A stretch of DNA of 11,764 nucleotides from JAGOTN01 sp964538345 (GCA_964538345.1 CAZIFF010000020.1:1-11764), one strand, 5' to 3'; shown: positions 1 through 6,082, counted from the stretch's first letter. Notes: generated from the sequence alone by a model not told the origin. Program-made: numbers and translations.

Positions 1-95
1 GATTTGATCGCGAAGGCAATCAGATCAAAGTGAAAGTAATCGGCGAAGGAAAAATTGGGGTTGTTGGACCCCACACAAACAAAACACTTCTCTGA
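1..95 (+). CDS. C-terminal end of an unidentified protein (5' cut by window edge)
   Basis: An open frame enters from the left edge (first full codon at 3) and ends at TGA 93-95, giving about 30 residues. The tail contains a GNQIKVKVIGEG stretch, then GKIGVVGPHTNKTLL. The alternating charged/aliphatic strand pattern resembles the end of a small beta-barrel such as an S1/OB domain, and an S1-ending RNase such as PNPase is one possibility. Too little is present to name it. A terminator follows within 10 nt of the stop, which supports a true gene end here. Confidence 0.5.
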   Translation, partial: FDREGNQIKVKVIGEGKIGVVGPHTNKTLL

Positions 96-104
96 ATTTC
101 ACAG

Positions 105-130
105 CCACCGGCCAACATCGGTGGTTTTTT
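105..130 (+). terminator. Rho-independent terminator of the leftmost gene
   Basis: Stem CCACCG (105-110) pairs with CGGTGG (119-124) around an 8-nt loop and is followed by six T, then CTTT. It sits 9 nt after the stop of the plus-strand gene. The minus side has no T tract, so it does not obviously terminate tgt, whose stop lies only 3 nt beyond the T run. Confidence 0.85.
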
Positions 131-132
131 CT

Positions 133-1368
133 TTAACTTTTATACCTCTCCAAAAAATTATTTTTATAATCCTCAAACTTCCCTTCTAGAATTGCTTCGC
201 GAGCACTATCTACAAGATTAATTATGAAATGTAAATTATGCATTGTAGCGATTATTGAACCAAGCATTTCATTTGCGCGGAAAAGATGTGCGAGATATGC
301 ACGAGTGTATTTTTGAGAAATTTCAAAATTTAAATCTGGCTCAAGCGGAGTGTAGTCGTCACGATATTTTGCATTTTTTAAATTTATTTTTCCTTGATAA
401 GTGTAAATTGTTCCAGTGCGAGCAATGCGTGCAGGATTAACACAATCAAAAAGATCACAACCATTTTCAATTGCCATAAAAATATCTTCCGGCTCACCAA
501 TCCCAAGCAAATGTCGTGGTTTTTCTTTTGGCAAAATTTCATTCACCCATTTCACTGCTTGTGACATATCTTCTTTTTCAAAACTTCCGCCAATTCCATA
601 TCCATCAAAATCCATTTCACCAATAACTTTTGCACTTTCTTTTCTCAAAGATTCCACTCGCCCACCTTGCACGATTCCGAAGAGAGCTTGTTTTTTAGCT
701 TGTTCTGGTTTTGATTTATGATAATCAAGAGATTGTCGCGCCCAACGATGAGTTCTATCTAATGCCTCTGCTTGATAATGATTTGATTCACCTGGAGCAG
801 TACATTCATCAAAAGCAAAAATAATATCTGCACCAATATTGTGTTGAATATCAATTGATTTTTCTGGAGTGAAATAATGAGCAGAACCATCTATATGTGA
901 ACGAAACGTCACACCGTTTGGATCAATTTGAGCAGGTTTAAAATGTTCAGAAACAGTTCTACCGTCTTTTGCTGACTCCACAGATTCTTCTAATTTTAAC
1001 TCTTCATTACCTGAAATTTTTTTAACATTATTTCCAAAAGCCACTCCCAAAGAAAAAACTTGAAAACCACCCGAATCAGTCATTGTTGGCCCTTGCCAGT
1101 TCATAAAATCATGAAGCCCTCCGGCTTGCAAAAGCCGAGCATCACCTGGCTCAAGATATAGATGATAAGTGTTTGCTAAAACCACTTGCGCTCCAATTTG
1201 TTTTATTTGTTCTGGCAGAAGACCTTTTAAGGTTGCTTTTGTGGCCACAGGAACAAAAGCTGGTGTTTTGATAACACCGTGAGGGGTTTTTAGAATGCCG
1301 GCGCGGCCTCTTGGCGCGCCGGCACCTTCCATCTCTTTTACAATCTCAAATTCAATTGGTTTCTTCAT
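133..1368 (-). CDS. tgt: tRNA-guanine transglycosylase (queuine/preQ1 tRNA-ribosyltransferase), divergent
   Basis: Exchanges G34 of GUN-anticodon tRNAs for a 7-deazaguanine base in queuosine formation; cytoplasmic TIM-barrel enzyme. Numbering is from the ATG at 1368 (411 residues). Family motifs seen: TDSGGFQVFSLG (D98), FDECTAPGE (D187), GIVQGG, and FDCVNPAR with the covalent nucleophile D308. Oddities: about 30 extra residues between SLG (about 108) and NGVTFRSH (about 150); the GGLAVGE substrate loop reads GGSFEKEDM; and the zinc site CxCxxC is replaced (L346, F348, S351), although the ligand His377 in MHNLHF remains. A TTG 12 nt upstream (1380) is in frame, but the ATG is preferred because it lies 8 nt after a good -10 element. 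No other queuosine gene is in the window, so base salvage is possible but unproven. Confidence 0.95.
   Translation of the reverse strand: MKKPIEFEIVKEMEGAGAPRGRAGILKTPHGVIKTPAFVPVATKATLKGLLPEQIKQIGAQVVLANTYHLYLEPGDARLLQAGGLHDFMNWQGPTMTDSGGFQVFSLGVAFGNNVKKISGNEELKLEESVESAKDGRTVSEHFKPAQIDPNGVTFRSHIDGSAHYFTPEKSIDIQHNIGADIIFAFDECTAPGESNHYQAEALDRTHRWARQSLDYHKSKPEQAKKQALFGIVQGGRVESLRKESAKVIGEMDFDGYGIGGSFEKEDMSQAVKWVNEILPKEKPRHLLGIGEPEDIFMAIENGCDLFDCVNPARIARTGTIYTYQGKINLKNAKYRDDYTPLEPDLNFEISQKYTRAYLAHLFRANEMLGSIIATMHNLHFIINLVDSAREAILEGKFEDYKNNFLERYKS
1296..1324. repeat. 10-bp GC-rich inverted repeat inside the 5' end of tgt
   Basis: TGCCGGCGCG (1296-1305) and CGCGCCGGCA (1315-1324) are perfect inverted repeats with a 9-nt spacer, in an otherwise AT-rich gene. 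They encode the AGAPRGRAG segment of Tgt, starting about 44 nt into the message. No T tract follows on the tgt strand, so it is not a conventional terminator. It may only reflect codons for an Arg/Gly/Ala-rich stretch. Confidence 0.6.
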
Positions 1369-1376
1369 GTTTGAAC

Positions 1377-1405
1377 ACAATACAATAAAAAATAGATTAT
1401 GTCAT
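1377..1405 (-). promoter_or_regulatory. Promoter of tgt
   Basis: On the minus strand, ATGACA (1405-1400) lies 17 bp before TATTGT (1382-1377), which lies 8 nt before the tgt ATG at 1368. The predicted transcript therefore starts about 2 nt before the start codon. No Shine-Dalgarno sequence is present. Confidence 0.65.
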
Positions 1406-1407
1406 TT

Positions 1408-1436
1408 TTGACTTTGATTACTTTAAACATTATATT
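1408..1436 (+). promoter_or_regulatory. Promoter of the 1445 gene
   Basis: TTGACT (1408-1413), a 17-bp spacer and TATATT (1431-1436), then 8 nt to the ATG. This is a near-consensus sigma70 promoter. Its -35 box is 2 bp from the -35 box of the divergent tgt promoter. The predicted leader is about 2 nt. Confidence 0.7.
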
Positions 1437-1444
1437 GCATTCAA

Positions 1445-1708
1445 ATGAGTGCGATCCTTGAACAACCAGAAGTTAAAACATCAATCAGGTTCGGAGACAC
1501 TTGCTGGGTTTTCTTAACACCCAATGGAGTTAAACACCTGGAAAATATTACGGAACATGTAAATCCTAAACCATACCTCGTTAAAGGAACTCAAAATCTC
1601 TACGAATTCAAGTTCGGGGAGCTTGTAACCTTCTTTTTGGGAATAAAAGGTATGATTTTTAATTTAGTTTTCGTCGGCGGAGAAATACACTTCTCAAAGC
1701 CCGAGTAA
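1445..1708 (+). CDS. Hypothetical protein, 87 residues
   Basis: I do not recognise the family. The protein has no signal peptide and no obvious membrane helix. It alternates polar and hydrophobic/aromatic residues (DTCWVFLTPNG, ELVTFFLG, MIFNLVFVGGEIHF), which suggests a small all-beta fold; a single Cys is at residue 20. Reality is supported by its own near-consensus promoter 8 nt upstream of the ATG and a terminator 6 nt after the TAA stop, so it forms a stand-alone transcription unit between tgt and the LOG gene. Confidence 0.75.
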   Translation: MSAILEQPEVKTSIRFGDTCWVFLTPNGVKHLENITEHVNPKPYLVKGTQNLYEFKFGELVTFFLGIKGMIFNLVFVGGEIHFSKPE

Positions 1709-1714
1709 TCCACG

Positions 1715-1740
1715 ACCACCACGGGGTGGTTTTTTCTTTT
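1715..1740 (+). terminator. Rho-independent terminator after the 1445 gene
   Basis: ACCACC (1715-1720) pairs with GGTGGT (1725-1730) around a 4-nt loop, followed by TTTTT C TTTT. The tail overlaps the -35 region of the downstream LOG gene. Confidence 0.85.
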
Positions 1741-1765
1741 CATATTTCCCCACCCGCGATACAAT
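1737..1765 (+). promoter_or_regulatory. Promoter of the LOG gene
   Basis: TTTTCA (1737-1742), 17 bp, then TACAAT (1760-1765), then exactly 6 nt to the ATG at 1772. Transcription would begin at the A of the start codon, giving a leaderless mRNA. The -35 box is made partly of the upstream terminator's T tract. Confidence 0.6.
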
Positions 1766-1771
1766 ATTCCA

Positions 1772-2479
1772 ATGACACCAAGAAAAAGACACGAGAGACC
1801 TTATAAACACACAAACGTTGAACCAATCACTTTCACTAAATTAGACGAAGAGACACAAGGTCGAGTTGATCGTATTTCAGAAGAATTCAAAAATGGATTC
1901 ACACTTTTAAAAACAGCTCCTCATTCTGTAACATTTTGGGGTTCAGCTCGCACTGCCTCAGATGAAAAAATGTATGTAAAAGCTGAAAAATTAGCTTCAA
2001 GAATTGTTACAGAGCTTGGTTATGCAATCATCACGGGCGGAGGTCCTGGAATAATGGCCGCTGGAAACTGTGGTGCTTATGATGCTGGAGGAAAATCTGT
2101 TGGACTAACAATCAAACTCCCTTACGAACAAAAAACAAATCTTTGCCTAACTCATCACATGGATTTCAAATATTTTTTTGCTAGAAAAGTTTGTCTTGCT
2201 TTCGCTGCTGAAGCATACATTTATTTTCCAGGAGGTTTCGGCACATTAGACGAACTTTTTGAAGTCCTTACTTTGGTGCAAACAAAAAAAATTTCTCCTG
2301 CCCCATCTATTGTCCTTGTAGGAAAAAAATATTGGAAAGGTTTAGATAAATTTATAAAGAAAACTCTTCTAAAACAAGAAATGATTGATAAAGAAGATAT
2401 AAATTTATACACAATCACCGATGATGATGACGAAATAATTGATTTAATTAAAAATTCTCCGATTAGAAAAAACGGATAA
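1772..2479 (+). CDS. LOG-family (TIGR00730-type) nucleotide 5'-monophosphate phosphoribohydrolase
   Basis: Rossmann-like cytoplasmic protein of 235 residues. Family hallmarks are the nucleotide-binding GGGPGIM (89-95), the R138-K139 pair after DFKYFFA, and the catalytic PGGFGTLDE (153-161). Plant LOG enzymes release cytokinin base from riboside monophosphates. In bacteria the same fold cleaves the N-glycosidic bond of AMP-like nucleotides, so a nucleotide salvage or housekeeping role is likelier here than hormone synthesis. The first 45 residues are basic and polar (MTPRKRHERPYKH) and lie before the core fold. It has its own promoter and is convergent with the microprotein gene, whose stop is 5 nt away; no hairpin terminator separates them. 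Confidence 0.9.
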   Translation: MTPRKRHERPYKHTNVEPITFTKLDEETQGRVDRISEEFKNGFTLLKTAPHSVTFWGSARTASDEKMYVKAEKLASRIVTELGYAIITGGGPGIMAAGNCGAYDAGGKSVGLTIKLPYEQKTNLCLTHHMDFKYFFARKVCLAFAAEAYIYFPGGFGTLDELFEVLTLVQTKKISPAPSIVLVGKKYWKGLDKFIKKTLLKQEMIDKEDINLYTITDDDDEIIDLIKNSPIRKNG

Positions 2480-2484
2480 TTAAA

Positions 2485-2562
2485 TTAAAACAAGAAAAAA
2501 TAAGCTACAACTAGAACCGCAATAACAATTGCAATACCTGTTTGAATCTTTTTATCTGACAT
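2485..2562 (-). CDS. Single-pass membrane microprotein, 25 residues
   Basis: A short frame begins at ATG 2562 and ends at TAA 2485-2487. Residues 1-7 are polar and basic (MSDKKIQ). Residues 8-25 are almost entirely hydrophobic (TGIAIVIAVLVVAYFFLF), long enough for one membrane helix with the Lys-rich end in the cytoplasm. The ATG lies exactly 6 nt after a TACAAT -10 element, the same geometry as the larger genes here. It fills an otherwise unexplained 104-bp gap between the LOG and bPH genes. A role with the neighbouring bPH or 78-residue membrane proteins is conceivable but only a guess. Confidence 0.6.
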   Translation of the reverse strand: MSDKKIQTGIAIVIAVLVVAYFFLF

Positions 2563-2568
2563 ATCAAT

Positions 2569-2574
2569 ATTGTA
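2569..2574 (-). promoter_or_regulatory. -10 element of the microprotein gene
   Basis: TACAAT on the minus strand, 6 nt before the ATG at 2562, predicts a leaderless transcript. A possible -35, TAGACA (2599-2594), lies within the end of the bPH gene, but its 19-bp spacing is long. Confidence 0.5.
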
Positions 2575-2583
2575 CTACAAAAA

Positions 2584-3132
2584 CTAAGCAATGTGTCTAC
2601 TTGTTGAAAATTGACCTTCTTTCTCAACATATTGGCTCAAAATCTTCTCGATTTGCTCTCGTACTTGATTTGGATTTTCTACACCATGAATTATAAATTC
2701 TTGCTCTAGCCCAGATGTTTGTATTTTTAAACTACCAAAATTTAAAAATGTTGGAAGAAAACCACGGACCTCAGATGTTATATCTTGAATCTTTGCAAGT
2801 CGCATTGTGGCAATTTCTCTATGAAAAATATCTATCTGCTCAACATCAATCAAATTTTTATTAGTTAAAATCCAAACATCTAAATAATAATTAGTCCAAG
2901 AAACAAAAATAAATATCCAAACAATAAGTGCCCAAATTGAATATAAAAATAAAAACAAAATTATTATATTTCCTTCTGATTTGAATTCTATTGGTAATGC
3001 AGATGCTACGGCATATATAAAAACTGGTAACAGGACTGCGAACAAAGCGAAAAATATTGGTCTGAGCAAAATGAACCAGTGCTTTCTAACTTCGTAAATT
3101 ATATATTCATCTTTTTCTAAATTAATTGACAT
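2584..3132 (-). CDS. bPH-domain (YdbS/YdbT-type) integral membrane protein
   Basis: Protein of 182 residues. A short N-terminal segment with EYIIYEVRKHW, typical of this family, is followed by two membrane helices (about 23-45 and 56-78). The bacterial pleckstrin-homology fold comes next, with WTNYYLDVWILTNKNLIDV (79-97) and a strand-rich stretch through QDITSEVRGFLPTFLNFGSL to about 150. The C-terminus is a short amphipathic helix. The function of the family is poorly known; proteins of this type act at the membrane and some affect antimicrobial-peptide sensitivity. An ATG 24 nt upstream would overlap the preceding gene. The chosen ATG (3132) lies 1 nt beyond the upstream TAA and begins the conserved region. 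Translation is probably coupled to the 78-residue protein gene. Confidence 0.85.
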   Translation of the reverse strand: MSINLEKDEYIIYEVRKHWFILLRPIFFALFAVLLPVFIYAVASALPIEFKSEGNIIILFLFLYSIWALIVWIFIFVSWTNYYLDVWILTNKNLIDVEQIDIFHREIATMRLAKIQDITSEVRGFLPTFLNFGSLKIQTSGLEQEFIIHGVENPNQVREQIEKILSQYVEKEGQFSTSRHIA

Positions 3133-3133
3133 A

Positions 3134-3370
3134 TTATAAAATTCCGTAAGCACCAATAAAAATTATCGCTAAAATTATAAATATAATTCCACCAATAAAA
3201 TAAAGACTCTTAGCAAAAACTTTTTTATTTCCTTTTACTCCATAATATCCCCAATGATGAACAAGAATCCAACTGAATCCACCAAAAATAATTAATGCAA
3301 TCAAAAATACAATCCACAAAAAACTATCAGGAACATTTAAAGGAATATCTAAAACTTTATCCTCTATCAT
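3134..3370 (-). CDS. Small two-helix membrane protein, 78 residues
   Basis: Hydrophobic helices at about residues 17-36 and 55-75 flank a short basic loop (HHWGYYGVKGNKK). No family recognised. It is the first gene of a two-gene unit with the bPH protein (1-nt gap), so the two may form one membrane complex. The ATG is 6 nt after an extended -10 element, implying a leaderless mRNA. The start is confirmed by that promoter and by the absence of upstream coding space. Confidence 0.75.
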   Translation of the reverse strand: MIEDKVLDIPLNVPDSFLWIVFLIALIIFGGFSWILVHHWGYYGVKGNKKVFAKSLYFIGGIIFIILAIIFIGAYGIL

Positions 3371-3376
3371 TTTTTT

Positions 3377-3385
3377 ATTATATCA
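3377..3385 (-). promoter_or_regulatory. Extended -10 promoter of the 3370 gene (left half of dyad)
   Basis: On the minus strand this reads TGATATAAT (a TGN extension plus consensus -10), followed by six nt and the ATG at 3370. It is the perfect inverted copy of the hisS promoter at 3391-3399. No good -35 is visible, which suits an extended -10 promoter. Confidence 0.75.
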
Positions 3386-3390
3386 CTTTT

Positions 3391-3399
3391 TGATATAAT
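3391..3399 (+). promoter_or_regulatory. Extended -10 promoter of hisS (right half of dyad)
   Basis: TGATATAAT is followed by exactly 6 nt and the hisS ATG at 3406. With the left half (3377-3385) it forms a 9-bp perfect inverted repeat with a 5-bp centre. The two -10 boxes are too close for two polymerases to bind at once. Confidence 0.75.
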
Positions 3400-3405
3400 G
3401 CATTC

Positions 3406-4638
3406 ATGTCAAAAATTAGTACTGAGAGCTATAAGGGTGTAAGAGATTTTTTTCCTGAAGATCAATTTATTCAGGATTATATTTTCTTTGTTTGGGAAAA
3501 TACTTTAGAAAGTTTTGGTTATGAAAAATATAACGCTTCTGTCCTAGAACCAACAGAATTATACGTAGCAAAATCCGGCGAAGAGATTGTAAATGAACAA
3601 ACATATAATTTTAAAGATCGCGGAGATAGAGATGTGACACTTCGTCCAGAAATGACACCCACAGTTGCCAGAATGATTGCTCAAAAACGTCGCGATTTAA
3701 GCTTCCCTGTGCGTTGGTTTTCAATCCCTAATCTTTTCCGCTACGAACGTCCTCAAAGAGGCCGTCTACGAGAACACTGGCAACTAAATGCCGATATTTT
3801 TGGTATATCAAATGTTGAAGCTGAAGCAGAAATGATTGAAATCGCTTACACAATTTTAAGAAATTTTGGATTAAATGATGGCCAATTTGAAATTAGAATA
3901 AACGACATTTCTTCTCTAACAAAATATTTGAAAGAAGCTGGTCTAAATGAAATTCAAATTCATCAATACCGAAAGCTTTTAGACAAAAAAGATAAAATTG
4001 ATAATTTCGATGAGGAAGTTAAAAAAATACTTGGTCGTCCTTTCTACATGAATCTAGAAGCAAGCGAATCAATACAAGCTGTTTTAGATAAATTAAAAAA
4101 TCGTGGCATCTCAAATGCAAAATTCTCACCAAATTTAGTGCGTGGTTTTGATTATTACACTGGAATTGTTTTTGAAGTTTATAGCACCGATCCAGAAAAT
4201 CGTCGTTCTATTTTTGGTGGCGGTCGCTATGATCAATTAGTTTCAATTTTTGATGACACAGAGATTCCTGCTGTTGGTTTTGGTATGGGAGACGTTACTA
4301 CTCGCGATGTTCTAGATACTTATGGTCTTCTACCTAAATATAAACCCAACGCACTACTAGCAATTTGCCCTCTGAATGACGCTTTCTTTAATCACTCCGC
4401 TGAACTAGCTCAAGATTTAAGACTTTCTGGGATATCTGTTTTTGTGGATTACTCTGGAAGAAAAATTGGCGATCAAATTAGCAAAGCGGTAAAGCGCGGT
4501 AATGAATTTGTAATTTGTATTGGTGAAGAAGAAGCTTCTAAAAATAAATTCACTATTAAAACCCTAGATAACAACAAAGAAAAATCACTGAAAAGAAACC
4601 AAATTGCTGAATTTGTAAAAAAGAATTCATCAAGGTAA
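3406..4638 (+). CDS. hisS: Histidine--tRNA ligase
   Basis: Class II synthetase that charges tRNA-His with histidine; 410 residues, normal for the family. Seen in order: YKGVRDFFPED near the N-terminus (9-19), motif 2 FRYERPQRGR (111-120) with the HisRS follow-on LREHWQLNADIFG, the histidine-binding LVRGFDYYTG (244-253, catalytic R246), GGGRYDQL (271-278), and a C-terminal anticodon-binding domain from about 314. Motif 3 reads GFGMGDVTTRDVL (291-303), so the usual GxxxGxER arginine is absent at its normal place. ATG 3406 is fixed by the -10 element 6 nt upstream. The next gene starts 26 nt after the stop and is probably cotranscribed. Confidence 0.96.
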   Translation: MSKISTESYKGVRDFFPEDQFIQDYIFFVWENTLESFGYEKYNASVLEPTELYVAKSGEEIVNEQTYNFKDRGDRDVTLRPEMTPTVARMIAQKRRDLSFPVRWFSIPNLFRYERPQRGRLREHWQLNADIFGISNVEAEAEMIEIAYTILRNFGLNDGQFEIRINDISSLTKYLKEAGLNEIQIHQYRKLLDKKDKIDNFDEEVKKILGRPFYMNLEASESIQAVLDKLKNRGISNAKFSPNLVRGFDYYTGIVFEVYSTDPENRRSIFGGGRYDQLVSIFDDTEIPAVGFGMGDVTTRDVLDTYGLLPKYKPNALLAICPLNDAFFNHSAELAQDLRLSGISVFVDYSGRKIGDQISKAVKRGNEFVICIGEEEASKNKFTIKTLDNNKEKSLKRNQIAEFVKKNSSR

Positions 4639-4664
4639 GATATTGGACTAACACTGATTTGATT

Positions 4665-5249
4665 ATGCGAAAGATAACCTTTGATATTGAAACAACAAAT
4701 ACTTTTCAAGAAGCAAATTCCACAGAACCAAAAGATTTAGATTTAGCTGTAGTTTGTATTCATGATTCCGAAACTAATTCTTATAGTCATTTTTTCAAAG
4801 AAAACTTAAATGAGCTTTGGCCAATTTTAGAAAGTGCTGATTTGCTTATTGGATTCAATTCAAATCATTTTGATATTCCTCTTCTAAATAAATATTATGC
4901 TGGAAATCTTTTTGAAATAAAAAGTTTAGATTTATTAGAAAAAGTTCAAGAAGTTTTAGGAAGAAGAATTAAATTAGATGATTTAGCTTTTGCCACATTA
5001 GGTGAAAAGAAAAGTGGAAATGGACTTGAATCTATTGTTTGGTGGCGAAATGGTGAAATTGATCGCGTGGTGGAATACTGCAAGCAAGACGTAAAAGTTA
5101 CAAAAGATATTTTTGATTACGCAATCAAAAACGGCAAATTAAAATATCCTAAAAATAACGCTGGCCAAATAGTAGTTAGTGATTTGATTTTAAATACTAA
5201 TGATTGGGAAACTAAAGGCAACACACTTCCTCCAACTTTAGGTTTTTAA
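4665..5249 (+). CDS. DEDDy 3'-5' exonuclease / RNase H-like (YprB-type)
   Basis: Compact exonuclease-fold protein, 194 residues. Exo I is FDIET (D7, E9). Exo II is LIGFNSNHFDIPLL (D70). Exo III is VEYCKQD (Y138, D142, the Y-x3-D form). All four metal-binding acids and the DEDDy tyrosine are present, so it should be an active two-metal 3'-5' nuclease on DNA or RNA. It lacks the helicase or zinc domains often attached in larger relatives. A TTG two codons upstream is in frame, but the ATG at 4665 is preferred. There is no clear promoter or Shine-Dalgarno sequence in the 26-nt gap after hisS, so it is probably read from the hisS message. Its stop overlaps the stop of uppP. Confidence 0.88.
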   Translation: MRKITFDIETTNTFQEANSTEPKDLDLAVVCIHDSETNSYSHFFKENLNELWPILESADLLIGFNSNHFDIPLLNKYYAGNLFEIKSLDLLEKVQEVLGRRIKLDDLAFATLGEKKSGNGLESIVWWRNGEIDRVVEYCKQDVKVTKDIFDYAIKNGKLKYPKNNAGQIVVSDLILNTNDWETKGNTLPPTLGF

Positions 5250-6040
5250 ACAAAAATCAGCACAATTAGAGCTAAAATAAAGCGATAATAGACAAAAATG
5301 TTCATTGTATTTTTGCGTAAAAATGTCACGAGAAAATGAATTGCTAAAAGACCAACAACAAAAGAAGTCAGCGACCCAATAAAAAGCTCAAGGCCAACAG
5401 AATTTAAAACACCGGCTGAGCCAAGATCTAAAAATTTCTTCAAACCTGCACCCAAAAGCACGGGAAATGCCAACAAAAAAGAAAATCTAGTTGCAACTTC
5501 CCTTTTCAATCCTAAAAATAATCCTCCAGAAATTGTCATACCAGATCTTGAAAATCCTGGCACTAATGCTAAAGCCTGGAAAAAACCAATCCCAACACCT
5601 TTCTTTACATTTAAGTCTAAATTTTTCTTTGAAAATTTTTCAGCCCAAAACATTATTAAGCCACCAATAATTAAAGTCAGTGCAACCAGCGCAGAGCTTC
5701 TAAAAACAGTATCCATAAAATCTTCTATAAAAAATCCAATCACTACTGCTGGAATCGTGCCAAATATTACCGCTTTCAATAAAATTAATTCATTTGCATC
5801 AATTCTTTTTCTTAAAACAAATTTAAAAAAGTTTTTGACAATATTTAAAATATCTTTTCTAAAATAAACCAACACTGCAAAAGTAGTAGCAAGCTGAAGC
5901 ACTGCATCAAAAGCCAAGCCATAATTTACCTCCATATTAAGCAAATCCCTGGCCAAAATTAAGTGCCCAGACGAAGAAACCGGGATAAATTCTGTAGCCC
6001 CCTGAATAGCCCCTAAAATGATTGAGTTTACTAAATCCAT
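5246..6040 (-). CDS. uppP: Undecaprenyl-diphosphatase (BacA/UppP)
   Basis: Polytopic membrane enzyme that dephosphorylates C55-PP to recycle the lipid carrier for peptidoglycan and glycan export; overexpression gives bacitracin resistance in known species. Length is 264 residues, normal for the family. Both active-site motifs are intact: GAIQGATEFIPVSSSGHL (10-27, with E17, S22-S24, H26) and PGFSRSGMTISGG (161-173, with R165). Six to eight hydrophobic helices span the rest. The start ATG at 6040 leads directly into the first motif. It lies 8 nt after an extended -10 element that interleaves with the promoter of the divergent DsbA-like gene. It is convergent with the exonuclease, sharing 4 nt at the stops. 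Confidence 0.96.
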   Translation of the reverse strand: MDLVNSIILGAIQGATEFIPVSSSGHLILARDLLNMEVNYGLAFDAVLQLATTFAVLVYFRKDILNIVKNFFKFVLRKRIDANELILLKAVIFGTIPAVVIGFFIEDFMDTVFRSSALVALTLIIGGLIMFWAEKFSKKNLDLNVKKGVGIGFFQALALVPGFSRSGMTISGGLFLGLKREVATRFSFLLAFPVLLGAGLKKFLDLGSAGVLNSVGLELFIGSLTSFVVGLLAIHFLVTFLRKNTMNIFVYYRFILALIVLIFV

Positions 6041-6044
6041 AATA

Positions 6045-6053
6045 TGTTATAAT
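6045..6053 (+). promoter_or_regulatory. Extended -10 promoter of the DsbA-like gene
   Basis: TGTTATAAT, with the TATAAT box at 6048-6053. The ATG is 29 nt downstream, so this message would carry a leader of about 23 nt, unlike most genes here. The leader contains no Shine-Dalgarno sequence. Confidence 0.6.
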
Positions 6054-6057
6054 AACA
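6049..6057 (-). promoter_or_regulatory. Extended -10 promoter of uppP
   Basis: The minus strand reads TGTTATTAT, with TATTAT at 6054-6049, 8 nt before the uppP ATG. It shares five base pairs with the plus-strand -10 box, so polymerase can occupy only one direction at a time. No convincing -35 is seen. Confidence 0.6.
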
Positions 6058-6082
6058 CCTGTTTATCCTAACACAGTAAAAC

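Noticed and set aside
255..721. Plus-strand frames opposite tgt
   Set aside because: They are antisense to a clear tgt frame with family motifs and have no signals of their own.
1296..1324. Intrinsic terminator or attenuator within tgt
   Set aside because: The stem is strong but no T tract follows on the tgt strand; listed only as an inverted repeat.
1369..1380. TTG start four codons upstream of the tgt ATG
   Set aside because: It would begin inside the -10 element; the ATG has the local 8-nt spacing.
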